Assembly (NCBI GenBank): GCA_913063375.1
Contig: CAJXXR010000023.1
Coordinates: 1 to 43,896, forward strand
Origin: an uncultured Flavobacteriales bacterium
Lineage (GTDB): Bacteria; Bacteroidota; Bacteroidia; Flavobacteriales; CAJXXR01
Direction of reading: 5' to 3'
Length of the DNA: 43,896 nt
Position numbers and translations under genes: made by a program. Shown piece by piece: positions 8,007 to 15,171 of the stretch (positions are counted from its first letter, which is position 1; each line of letters begins with the position of its first letter). The notes under the pieces were generated by a model. The model searched no databases. It was not told the origin of the DNA and saw only the letters and a program-made list of their open reading frames with translations.

Positions 8007-10029
8007 AGGGGCGTATTTTAATAAGCGCAATTTCAAAAATAAGGAATAACAAACTTAGGGCTAAAAAATAGGGCCACAATATTTTTCCTTCAAATTGTTC
8101 TGTGATTTTTTGAATGAATGAATCCTTTGAAAAATCTAATAATTGAATTTCGGAATCATCATTTTCGGAAATAAATGTATTTATTTCATCTGTAGAAAAA
8201 TATTCTAAATCACTTTCTCTTCTTGGGTAATTGAAGCCTAATTTCGCAATAGGTTTGTTTTCTTGAAGAACCGTGTAAATTCCTTCAGTGTTTAGGTTGT
8301 TGTCTATTACGATGTAAAATCCAGATTCAGTTTGCTTGAAAGTTGGATAATACGTTTTGTCAGCTATGTTTAGGCTTATTTTTTCTGTGTTATTATTCCC
8401 TTTTAGGCGAATCAATTGTTCTGAACCTAAGGTATATTGTAATTTTTGAGTTTTCTCTTTTATGAAACTCATATTATAAAACGTTGGAACAAATAAGGCA
8501 TGTTGCTCTAGGTTTGTTCCTGTAGAAATATCTGTGGTAAGTACAAAGCAGAAATTACCATTTTCAGTATTCGACCACAAAAATGGATTCCCATTTTGAA
8601 GACTAATTAGGGAAGCGCCTTTTTGGGTGAAATTTTCAGAAAGAGGAAAGTAATGATTGGTAGTTGGTTTATTGATATCCTTGTTCTCTGTTTTGAAAAC
8701 CTCCTGAAATATTGGGTGATCAAATTTTAATTTTAAGATATCAAGCGTCTGTGTACGTTTGTTTTGGAAGGTAATACGTTGATTTAAACTTAAGAATAAT
8801 TGATTGTAGGTATTCACATCAGAATTTGCAGACGGAATGATACAGATATTGCTATTTCCTTCTTTAAACGATTTAGATAGGGCTTGAATAAAACCACTTT
8901 TAAGATTCAGTAATTCATCTAAAATTATGAGGTCGTATGTTCCTAGTTCAGAATATGGAATTTGACTTTCTGGAAAGCTGGTGAATTCAAATTCCTCCTG
9001 TTTGAATAGTTTTGTGAAATACTGATGCTTTGTACGGTATATATAAGCAATTTTTAATTTATCCTTTCCAGCTAAACTAAGGTGGTAATTATTGTCAAAA
9101 CCTATAGGGGAGTCGTTAATTTGAATAATGATTTCTTGAAAATCACTATCGTCTGCAGTAAACGAAAGTGCAACTCTGCTACTATCATTGGATTGAATGC
9201 TTATACTTCTGCTTGATTTTACTTTTCCATTATTAAAGAGCTTTATATTCAAACCTTCATAATTTTCTGAACTATGATTTTTTAGAATAACCTCTAAATC
9301 AATTTGCTGATTCTTTCGGAAAAATGGTTTTGTAAGGTAGGCACTTTGAATACTAACGTTTTTCCTGTTTTGATTGTGTACGGGAGCTAGAAAGATCTTT
9401 TTTTCATGGGACTTTTTTAGATGTTCTAACTTAAATTGACTTTTTTGGAAATCGGAAATGAAAAATGTAGAGACTGGGAAATTTGCATGTAGCTTTCCTG
9501 AGTTTTTTTGGATAGATCTCAGATCCTTTGAACTAAGGCTGGAGGAGGAAACTTGAATTTCATCTATTAAACTTAGCGCTGTCTCTTTAGTATAGTATTT
9601 TAAATTTTTCTGTTCAAAATTATTGCTGATTATTTGAAATTCATCTGTTTCTTTAAAAGAGTGAATTATTTCTCTAGCAATATTTTTTTCTAGATCTACT
9701 ATAGTTCCTTTTTCATTGTTCGCTTCTGAACTGAAGGAATTATCTATAAATAGACTAATACTATTAGACGAATCAATAGTGTTTTTTGACGTAGGAATAT
9801 AAGGTTGTGCAAATACGATTACAATGCAAGCTATGGCTAAAACTCTTAATAAAAGTAATAGCCATTCCTTTAGCTTGTTTTTTGTATTTGATTCCTTTTT
9901 TAATTCTTTAAGAAATTCAATTTGTGAGAAATATACGGGTTTAAATTTCTTAAAATGAAATAAATGAATAATCACTGGTATTGCCAGTAAAAATAGCCCG
10001 TAAAGTATTTCTGGATGTAAAAATTTCAT
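7987..10029 (-). CDS. BatA domain-containing membrane protein
   Basis: A 680-aa membrane protein that starts MKFLHPEILYGLFLLAIPVIIHLFHFKK, the typical BatA (Bacteroides aerotolerance) N-terminus, with membrane segments at about 7-24 and 52-74. A large periplasmic part follows, with a CARDB-like stretch (about 230-310) and a region resembling a vWA/glutamine-amidotransferase-like fold (YDLIILDELLNLKSG, near 370). A final helix (about 650-668) is followed by a short basic tail. The first ATG is at 10029; an upstream TTG would add three residues only. It heads the operon with the dihydroorotase-like and DUF58 genes. The exact role is unknown; the family name comes from an aerotolerance phenotype in Bacteroides fragilis. 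Confidence 0.9.
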   Translation of the reverse strand: MKFLHPEILYGLFLLAIPVIIHLFHFKKFKPVYFSQIEFLKELKKESNTKNKLKEWLLLLLRVLAIACIVIVFAQPYIPTSKNTIDSSNSISLFIDNSFSSEANNEKGTIVDLEKNIAREIIHSFKETDEFQIISNNFEQKNLKYYTKETALSLIDEIQVSSSSLSSKDLRSIQKNSGKLHANFPVSTFFISDFQKSQFKLEHLKKSHEKKIFLAPVHNQNRKNVSIQSAYLTKPFFRKNQQIDLEVILKNHSSENYEGLNIKLFNNGKVKSSRSISIQSNDSSRVALSFTADDSDFQEIIIQINDSPIGFDNNYHLSLAGKDKLKIAYIYRTKHQYFTKLFKQEEFEFTSFPESQIPYSELGTYDLIILDELLNLKSGFIQALSKSFKEGNSNICIIPSANSDVNTYNQLFLSLNQRITFQNKRTQTLDILKLKFDHPIFQEVFKTENKDINKPTTNHYFPLSENFTQKGASLISLQNGNPFLWSNTENGNFCFVLTTDISTGTNLEQHALFVPTFYNMSFIKEKTQKLQYTLGSEQLIRLKGNNNTEKISLNIADKTYYPTFKQTESGFYIVIDNNLNTEGIYTVLQENKPIAKLGFNYPRRESDLEYFSTDEINTFISENDDSEIQLLDFSKDSFIQKITEQFEGKILWPYFLALSLLFLIFEIALIKIRPYENSNS

Positions 10030-10035
10030 ACTAGG

Positions 10036-10067
10036 CAAAATTAATAAAATTCGTTTGACTTTATCAA
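10036..10067 (-). promoter_or_regulatory. Promoter of the batA-DUF58 operon
   Basis: On the minus strand TTG (10067-10065), a 21-bp spacer and TAATTTTG (10043-10036) match the Bacteroidota consensus exactly. The predicted transcription start falls within a few bases of the ATG at 10029, so the mRNA may be almost leaderless. Confidence 0.6.
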
Positions 10068-10090
10068 TTTGCCTAATATATTTATTTCAC

Positions 10091-10687
10091 TTAATTCTTA
10101 AATGCTGGAATCAGATTTTCCAATTGATTTGTTTGAATCATTGTCAATTTTCCATTCAACAGTTTTCTCTTCTGTTGATTTAGCCAATTGTATAATTTTA
10201 AATTGGTTTTATAAGAAGGAGTTGATTTGTTTTTAAGCATATAATCTTCCAATGCAGAAAAATTATTTTGCCAAATAAAACTGTTTCCATCCCAAATAAA
10301 ATTCAATGAATCCAATTGTTTCAATCTAGATTCAGATAAAGAGTTTTTTATTCTCCTTTGTTTTTGAACCCATCTTCCGAATGGAATATCTGACCTGAAA
10401 TTTACAGGTACATTAGTGTTTCCATTTATCTCGAAATATTCAACCAGTTTTTCGTAATTTTGATTCCAAGAATTTGTTCTTGGTTCCCATACGAATTCAA
10501 GACTGTCTAGCTTATCTACCTGTTCTTCAGATAACGTATTTTTTATAACACGTTGACGAACAACCCATGTTCCCAACGATTTATTCCTTTTATAACGTGC
10601 AGATAAATTGCTATGACCCTGCTTTTCGAAGAACCTTTTTAGTTGGTTGAACCTGTGGTTCCACTTTTTGTTAATTTTGCTTACCAT
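10091..10687 (-). CDS. Stand-alone helicase-associated (HA) repeat protein
   Basis: The 198 aa consist almost entirely of three helicase-associated domain repeats (HA family, PF03457), at about residues 8-68, 73-133 and 138-195. The recurring pattern is W...(F/Y)..L..(F/Y)......N(L/V)......(L/F)G.WV..QR..KN.LSE....LDSL.F.W. Repeats 1 and 2 are well conserved; repeat 3 is degenerate (LYNWLNQQKRKLLNGKLT). HA repeats normally follow a superfamily-2 DEAD/DEAH helicase core and are thought to bind nucleic acid. No helicase motif or signal peptide is present, so this looks like a small basic cytoplasmic nucleic-acid-binding protein. ATG at 10687. Its function is unknown. Confidence 0.85.
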   Translation of the reverse strand: MVSKINKKWNHRFNQLKRFFEKQGHSNLSARYKRNKSLGTWVVRQRVIKNTLSEEQVDKLDSLEFVWEPRTNSWNQNYEKLVEYFEINGNTNVPVNFRSDIPFGRWVQKQRRIKNSLSESRLKQLDSLNFIWDGNSFIWQNNFSALEDYMLKNKSTPSYKTNLKLYNWLNQQKRKLLNGKLTMIQTNQLENLIPAFKN

Positions 10688-11031
10688 AAGTCATTATATT
10701 TATTTGTTCTCTTAACCTTATCTACGAATTTATCTATTATTATATTTTGTTAGAGAATTATTATTTAAATGAATACTTTTCGTAGTTCAGTTGTAGGATT
10801 TTGGTGTTAATTGAATTTTTGACTTTTTAAGCCGGTTTTTTACCTAAATGGTTGATTATTTGTTCATTTTAGGTTCCATTCTTTTAGGTAAAGGCTTTAT
10901 TCAAACCTTCTCATAGTGCTAATTGACCGGGTATCTTCGTTTATCATCGAATTTCATTTTTTATTCAGATTAATTGTTATTTTTTTACAGTCTGGTTTAA
11001 TACTGTATTAACTGTAGTAAAAAATATTGCT
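10688..11031. other. AT-rich intergenic region with an inverted repeat
   Basis: These 344 bp separate two divergent genes and contain no convincing ORF or RNA gene. The only structure I see is a 10-bp perfect inverted repeat, TTTACCTAAA (10839-10848) and TTTAGGTAAA (10883-10892), 34 bases apart. Outer GCC/GGC bases could extend it across an internal loop. Promoters for both flanking genes should lie here, but no exact TAnnTTTG with a well-placed TTG is seen. Confidence 0.5.
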
Positions 11032-11847
11032 TTGGAAAAATTGAATGAATATTCAGATTTGCTGATAGAGATGGCCATGGCTTATTCTCCAAAACTATTA
11101 TTGGCACTTGCTACCTATATTATAGGTTGGTGGTTAACCAAAAAAATTGCCAATAGTATAACTGGAAGAATGAAGAAATCCAAAATGGACGCTGCGCTAA
11201 GGAAGTATTTTGGAACCTTGATCTTATGGTTATTGAGAGTTGCCTTGATCATTAGTATAATGTCGATTGTTGGAATCGTTATGACTTCTTTCGTGGCCAT
11301 ATTAGGGGCTATGGGTTTGGCTTTTGGTTTAGCACTATCTGGTACACTTCAGAATTTTGCAGGGGGAGCCATGATCTTAATATTCAAACCATATGTTGAA
11401 GGAGATTATATTGCAGCTCAGGGATATGAAGGTATCGTAAAAGGAATTGAAGTTTTTAATACCGTATTAAAAACCTTGGATAACAAAATAGTCATCATTC
11501 CTAACGCTAAGTTGGCAAACGAATCTTTGACCAACTATACAAAGGAGGCTACGCGACGTGTAGATTTCACTTTTGGAATTGGTTATAACGATGACATTGA
11601 CCATGCAAAATCTGTTTTGTTTAAAGTCATTGGAGAGAATAAACTAGTAATGAATGACCCGGCTCCTTTTGTTGCCGTTTCAGAATTGGCAGATAGCTCT
11701 GTGAACCTTGTAGTGAGAGTATGGGCGAAAACCGAAGATTATTGGGATGTATATTTCTATATGCAAGAAACTGTTAAGAAGGAATTTGATAAGGAAAAAA
11801 TATCGATACCTTTTCCACAGAGAGATATTCATATGCATCAAGGATAA
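11032..11847 (+). CDS. Small-conductance mechanosensitive channel (MscS family)
   Basis: A 271-aa MscS-type channel that opens under membrane tension to release osmolytes. Three membrane segments are visible (about 17-37, 58-80 and 84-112). The pore-lining TM3 is GAMGLAFGLALSGTLQNFAGG (in outline), with the small-residue Gly/Ala pattern of MscS. It is followed by the beta domain MILIFKPYVEGDYIAAQGYEGIV, ending with IPFPQRDIHM, the usual closing motif. The TTG at 11032 was kept as start because MEKLNEYSDLLIEMAM matches the polar N-terminus common in the family; an ATG at 11068 would give a shorter N-terminus. It is followed 12 bp later by the DUF3078 gene, probably co-transcribed. Confidence 0.93.
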   Translation: MEKLNEYSDLLIEMAMAYSPKLLLALATYIIGWWLTKKIANSITGRMKKSKMDAALRKYFGTLILWLLRVALIISIMSIVGIVMTSFVAILGAMGLAFGLALSGTLQNFAGGAMILIFKPYVEGDYIAAQGYEGIVKGIEVFNTVLKTLDNKIVIIPNAKLANESLTNYTKEATRRVDFTFGIGYNDDIDHAKSVLFKVIGENKLVMNDPAPFVAVSELADSSVNLVVRVWAKTEDYWDVYFYMQETVKKEFDKEKISIPFPQRDIHMHQG

Positions 11848-11859
11848 TTTAAATTGAAA

Positions 11860-12774
11860 ATGAAAAAAATAAAGTCATTATTACCTTTATTCACTTTCTT
11901 GCTGGCAGTAAGTGCTTTTGGTCAGGTCAAAGTGGATTCAGTAGTCAAAGTAGATACTGTTTCTTGGGAAAAAGGGTTTAAGTCTACCTTAAATGCTTCT
12001 CAAGTTAATCTAACGAATTGGTCTGCCGGTGGACAGAATTCCCTTTCTGCTACGGCGTTATTTCACATGTACTTAAATAGAAAAAAGGACAGGTCTGAAT
12101 GGGTAAATGAATTAAAAACTGCTTATGGAATCATAAAACAGGGTGATTTAAAAACGGTAAAGAGTGAAGATGTTTTAGATATATTGTCAAAATACGGATA
12201 TAAGACTAAATCTAAATGGTACTATAGCGCCTTGTTTAACTTAAAGACCCAGTTTGATCAAGGATTTAAGGACCCTCAAAAGGAAGTTGATATTGTATCC
12301 TCTTTTATGGCTCCAGGTTATATTAGTTTCTCTTTAGGAATGGATTATAAGCCTAACAAAGATTTTTCTTTGTTCCTATCTCCTGTATCTACTAAAACTA
12401 CAGCTGTATTAGATGATAGTGTAGATGAAGTACAATATGGGTTGGATTCTTCAGAGACCTTTAGGTCTGAATTGGGAGCCTATCTAAGTATGTCCTATAG
12501 AACGCCACTAATTGAAAATGTAGATTATGAAACAAAAGTAAATCTATATTCCAATTATCTTAAAAATCCTTTTAATGTGGATGTGAACTGGATGAATTTA
12601 TTAACCATGAAGGTTAATAAGTATTTAAACGTGAACGTACTCACTGAATTGATTTATGATGATGATATCAATATTCTGGATGATGATGATGACACGGATG
12701 ATACTGGAGGGCCTAAGACTCAATTCAAGGAGATCATAAGTTTAGGTTTGACCTATAAATGGGATAAAAAATAA
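11860..12774 (+). CDS. DUF3078 domain-containing outer-membrane/secreted protein
   Basis: A 304-aa exported protein with a signal peptide MKKIKSLLPLFTFLLAVSAFG cut before QVKVD. The mature part carries the DUF3078 signature: WEKGFKSTLNASQVNLTNWSAGGQNSLS, then KSKWYYSALFNLKTQFDQGF and PGYISFSLGMDYKPN. The alternating strands and terminal ISLGLTYKWDKK suggest an outer-membrane beta-barrel; the last residues before the end are typical of barrel strands, though no Phe is terminal. A striking Asp-rich loop (DDDINILDDDDDTDD, near residue 270) may bind cations. ATG at 11860 was chosen over a TTG six bases upstream. The family is Bacteroidota-specific and of unknown function. Confidence 0.88.
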   Translation: MKKIKSLLPLFTFLLAVSAFGQVKVDSVVKVDTVSWEKGFKSTLNASQVNLTNWSAGGQNSLSATALFHMYLNRKKDRSEWVNELKTAYGIIKQGDLKTVKSEDVLDILSKYGYKTKSKWYYSALFNLKTQFDQGFKDPQKEVDIVSSFMAPGYISFSLGMDYKPNKDFSLFLSPVSTKTTAVLDDSVDEVQYGLDSSETFRSELGAYLSMSYRTPLIENVDYETKVNLYSNYLKNPFNVDVNWMNLLTMKVNKYLNVNVLTELIYDDDINILDDDDDTDDTGGPKTQFKEIISLGLTYKWDKK

Positions 12775-12783
12775 CTTTAAAAT

Positions 12784-12819
12784 AAAAAAGCCTTACTCAA
12801 ATTGAGTAAGGCTTTTTTA
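12784..12819. terminator. Bidirectional terminator between DUF3078 and CsaA-like genes
   Basis: An AAAAAAGCCTTACTCAA arm and TTGAGTAAGGCTTTTTT arm form a long hairpin with A and T runs on both sides, so it can stop transcription from either of the two convergent genes. Confidence 0.9.
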
Positions 12820-12853
12820 TTGCATTATCGAGTATTAGGGATTTAGTTTGGTG

Positions 12854-13201
12854 TTAACAGACTTTGAGTCCATTTTTTATTGACTGTTCAGGTTGAATCA
12901 AAATAGGTGGTTTTGATTCCTTTTCTGAAGCACCCAAAATCAAACATTCAGAATCATTATTCTGAGTATTTGATGGTTCAATATTGACAACAGCCATAAC
13001 TTGCTTTCCAATAAGTTGTTCTCTTTTATCGTTGGCTGAATTATCGGTACTTGTTCTAAGGATACCTAGATCACCGCCAAAGTTTACAAAAACTTGAAAT
13101 TTTTCGGCTGTTAACTCAGGATTAGATCTTACTTCAATAATGGTCCCTACTCTTATGTCTAACTTGTTGACCTCAGAAAGGGCGATTGTTCCATTTTTCA
13201 T
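12854..13201 (-). CDS. CsaA-like tRNA-binding domain protein
   Basis: A 115-aa single OB-fold protein of the tRNA-binding (EMAP/CsaA) family. The signature is VNKLDIRVGTIIEVRSNPE near the N-terminus, followed by VNFGGDLGILRTS, LIGKQVMAVVNIEP and a C-terminal ILIQPEQSIKNGLKVC, colinear with Bacillus CsaA (about 110 aa). Such proteins bind the tRNA elbow as dimers, and CsaA has been proposed as a secretion chaperone. The ATG at 13201 (MKNGTIALSEV) was chosen; an eight-residue extension would need a TTG. It is a single gene, convergent with the DUF3078 gene and sharing its bidirectional terminator. Confidence 0.87.
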   Translation of the reverse strand: MKNGTIALSEVNKLDIRVGTIIEVRSNPELTAEKFQVFVNFGGDLGILRTSTDNSANDKREQLIGKQVMAVVNIEPSNTQNNDSECLILGASEKESKPPILIQPEQSIKNGLKVC

Positions 13202-13280
13202 TTCAAAACATTTTAACCTGCTCAAATAGAGGCAGTGGTGATGTTTGCAAGTTAGGAAAAATCAGAACCAATAACCCTTG

Positions 13281-13310
13281 AAAAAAAACACATTAAAAAT
13301 GGAATGTGTT
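13281..13310 (-). terminator. Terminator of the DUF6265 lipoprotein gene
   Basis: On the minus strand, AACACATT (13310-13303), an 8-base loop and AATGTGTT (13294-13287) form a hairpin running into a U run at 13288-13281. It lies 15 bases after the stop codon of the lipoprotein gene. Confidence 0.65.
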
Positions 13311-13324
13311 AAAGAATAAACAGC

Positions 13325-13795
13325 TTATTTTTGCTTTTTGTAGAAGAGAACATCTTCCTTTTTTTGACCATTGATAATACCATATGCCTTGGCTCTTATG
13401 GTGCTGTCAGATTCTAGAACATATTCTATATAGTTGGGGTAATTGTGCCTTTTGTTTTCAAAGAGAAGGCTATCAGATGAGTTTGAAATTAATTTAAAAA
13501 AAACTTCTTTGTTATTATTTTGATCTTTAACTCGAGCGGTTAAAAAAAGATTGTTTTTTACTGGTTTAATGGTCAATGTTTCAATAAAAATGGTATCCGT
13601 TGCATTTAGCATAAATCCATTTGCAATGTATCGGTCTTCACTCCATTCCCAATTTTCTTCCGCATAAATAGGAGGGGTGTCAATAGCCCACTTCCCTGTA
13701 ATCCAATCTAATTCCTCATGAAAGTTTGATGAATCCAAGTTTTGACAGGATGTTATTGACAATGCTATACCTGTAAGAAAGAGTGTTTTTTGCAT
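13325..13795 (-). CDS. DUF6265-like lipoprotein
   Basis: A 156-aa predicted lipoprotein. The signal peptide MQKTLFLTGIALSITSC ends in a lipobox-like SITSC with Cys at residue 17. The mature part fits the DUF6265 pattern: an early ELDWITGKW, a central ENWEWSEDRYIANGFML and ETLTIKP, and the typical LLFENKRHNYPNYIEYVLESDSTIRAKAYG near the end, corresponding to the family's FENxxHDFPxRIxY signature. A lipocalin-like beta-barrel is likely. The function of this family is not known. The gene has its own terminator and is divergent from the lytic transglycosylase. Confidence 0.78.
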   Translation of the reverse strand: MQKTLFLTGIALSITSCQNLDSSNFHEELDWITGKWAIDTPPIYAEENWEWSEDRYIANGFMLNATDTIFIETLTIKPVKNNLFLTARVKDQNNNKEVFFKLISNSSDSLLFENKRHNYPNYIEYVLESDSTIRAKAYGIINGQKKEDVLFYKKQK

Positions 13796-13994
13796 GAAGA
13801 AATTGATATTAGAATCCTTTATTATTTTACAATAACGTAATAGCTGCCATATTATTTGGAACAGGGTATAAAAGTATACTATCTATCCTTTTTTTTTATT
13901 GTCTTTTTGTCCAAAAAAAGTTAAAAGATGTAAAATTATTGGGTAAATTTATAGGCCTAGGAGAGATTCTATTTTAATTTAATTTTTCAACATT

Positions 13995-14020
13995 TTTATT
14001 CCTTCTATAATAGGAATAAA
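13995..14020. repeat. Perfect 9-bp inverted repeat upstream of the transglycosylase gene
   Basis: TTTATTCCT (13995-14003) and AGGAATAAA (14012-14020) flank an 8-base spacer and end 18 bases before the ATG at 14039. There is no U run after it, so it looks like an operator or a 5'-UTR hairpin rather than a terminator. Confidence 0.4.
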
Positions 14021-14038
14021 TCCTCAAAATATACTAAA

Positions 14039-14974
14039 ATGAATAAATGGTTATATGGTGGTTGTTTAGCCTTACTTTTTGCAGGAATTAATATCCTTTT
14101 TGTTTATTCAAAAAACGAGGGGACAGAAAAGGTGGAAAGGCAGTACACATTCAATAAGGATTATAAAATTCATTCAATATCTAGACCAGATGCCCTTTCA
14201 TTCGCCGGGGAGTCAATCCCCTTGGATCAACCAGATATCTACGAACGTTTTGATAAAGAAATTACAGTAAATACCTATTGGCAGTCTCAAAGTATTCTTC
14301 ATATAAAAAAGGCAAATAAGTATTTCCCTATTATCGAACCTATCTTGAAGAAAAATGGTGTGCCTGATGATTTTAAATATTTGGCAATTGCTGAAAGTGG
14401 ATTAGATCAAATTGTTTCTCCTGCCGGAGCAACCGGGATTTGGCAACTAATGAAGGGTACTGCAAAGGAATTGGGACTAGAGGTAAATAAGGAAGTTGAC
14501 GAGCGTTACCATATTGAAAAATCAACTGAAGCGGCTTGTCAATATATATTGAAATGCAAGGAAGAGTTGGGGTCATGGGTAAATGCTGTTGGAGCATATA
14601 ATGTTGGATTGGCAGGAATGAAGAAGCAGATTAAGCGACAAAATTCAACGCATTATTTTGATCTATTGTTAAATAAAGAAACTTCTAGATATTTATTTAG
14701 AATTTTAGCGGCTAAAGAAATAATTTCAAGTCCGAAATATTATGGCTTTTATGTACCGGCTAGAGAAATGTATTCCTTTGCTCCAACCTATGAGGTACAA
14801 GTTGATACAGCTGTTACCTTTTGGGCTGACTTTGCAGAAGATCATCAAGTCAACTATAAAATACTTAAAAGGTATAACCCTTGGTTAAGGGAAAACTTTC
14901 TTACCAATAAGGTGAAAAAACCGTATTCAATCAAGGTGCCTAAGGAAGGGTATTATAATACCAAAAATGATTAG
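14039..14974 (+). CDS. Lytic transglycosylase (SLT domain)
   Basis: A 311-aa peptidoglycan lytic transglycosylase that cleaves the MurNAc-GlcNAc bond forming 1,6-anhydro ends. An N-terminal membrane anchor or uncleaved signal (residues 5-23) places it in the periplasm. The SLT domain spans about 95-225: YLAIAESGLDQ carries catalytic Glu119, followed by SPAGATGIWQLM, a middle block with ACQYILK, and AVGAYNVGLAGM. The C-terminal 60 residues (VDTAVTFWADFAEDHQVNYKILKRYNPWLR, then YSIKVPKEG) look like a degenerate LysM module. The domain order matches MltD-like enzymes of Bacteroidota. Single gene between an inverted repeat and its own terminator. Confidence 0.92.
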   Translation: MNKWLYGGCLALLFAGINILFVYSKNEGTEKVERQYTFNKDYKIHSISRPDALSFAGESIPLDQPDIYERFDKEITVNTYWQSQSILHIKKANKYFPIIEPILKKNGVPDDFKYLAIAESGLDQIVSPAGATGIWQLMKGTAKELGLEVNKEVDERYHIEKSTEAACQYILKCKEELGSWVNAVGAYNVGLAGMKKQIKRQNSTHYFDLLLNKETSRYLFRILAAKEIISSPKYYGFYVPAREMYSFAPTYEVQVDTAVTFWADFAEDHQVNYKILKRYNPWLRENFLTNKVKKPYSIKVPKEGYYNTKND

Positions 14975-14984
14975 AATAAAAAGG

Positions 14985-15022
14985 AAAAAAAAGGCTATTG
15001 ATTTATCAATAGCCTTTTTTTT
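14985..15022 (+). terminator. Terminator after the lytic transglycosylase
   Basis: AAAAAGGCTATTGA, a TTTA loop and TCAATAGCCTTTTTT form a 14-bp stem followed by a T run, 10 bases after the stop codon. Confidence 0.9.
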
Positions 15023-15097
15023 ATCTAAAAATTTAGGATTAATAATTGCAAAATTCTAGATGCATCTGTAATCTTTTTTTCTTAATTTAAAGACCAT

Positions 15098-15118
15098 TAT
15101 GAGGTGATACACCTATAA
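15098..15118. repeat. Small inverted repeat upstream of the secreted-protein gene
   Basis: TTATG-AGGTG-ATA-CACCT-ATAA forms a hairpin of nine pairs with one unpaired G, 54 bases before the next ATG. It could be an operator; evidence is limited to symmetry. Confidence 0.25.
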
Positions 15119-15171
15119 TTTTAGAGTGAATTAATATAATAATTGAGCTAGTTAAATTTAAAATTCAAAGT

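Noticed and set aside
12650..12705. GAT-rich stretch in the DUF3078 gene as a tandem repeat element
   Set aside because: It encodes an in-frame Asp-rich loop and the codons are mixed (GAT, GAC), so it is ordinary coding sequence.
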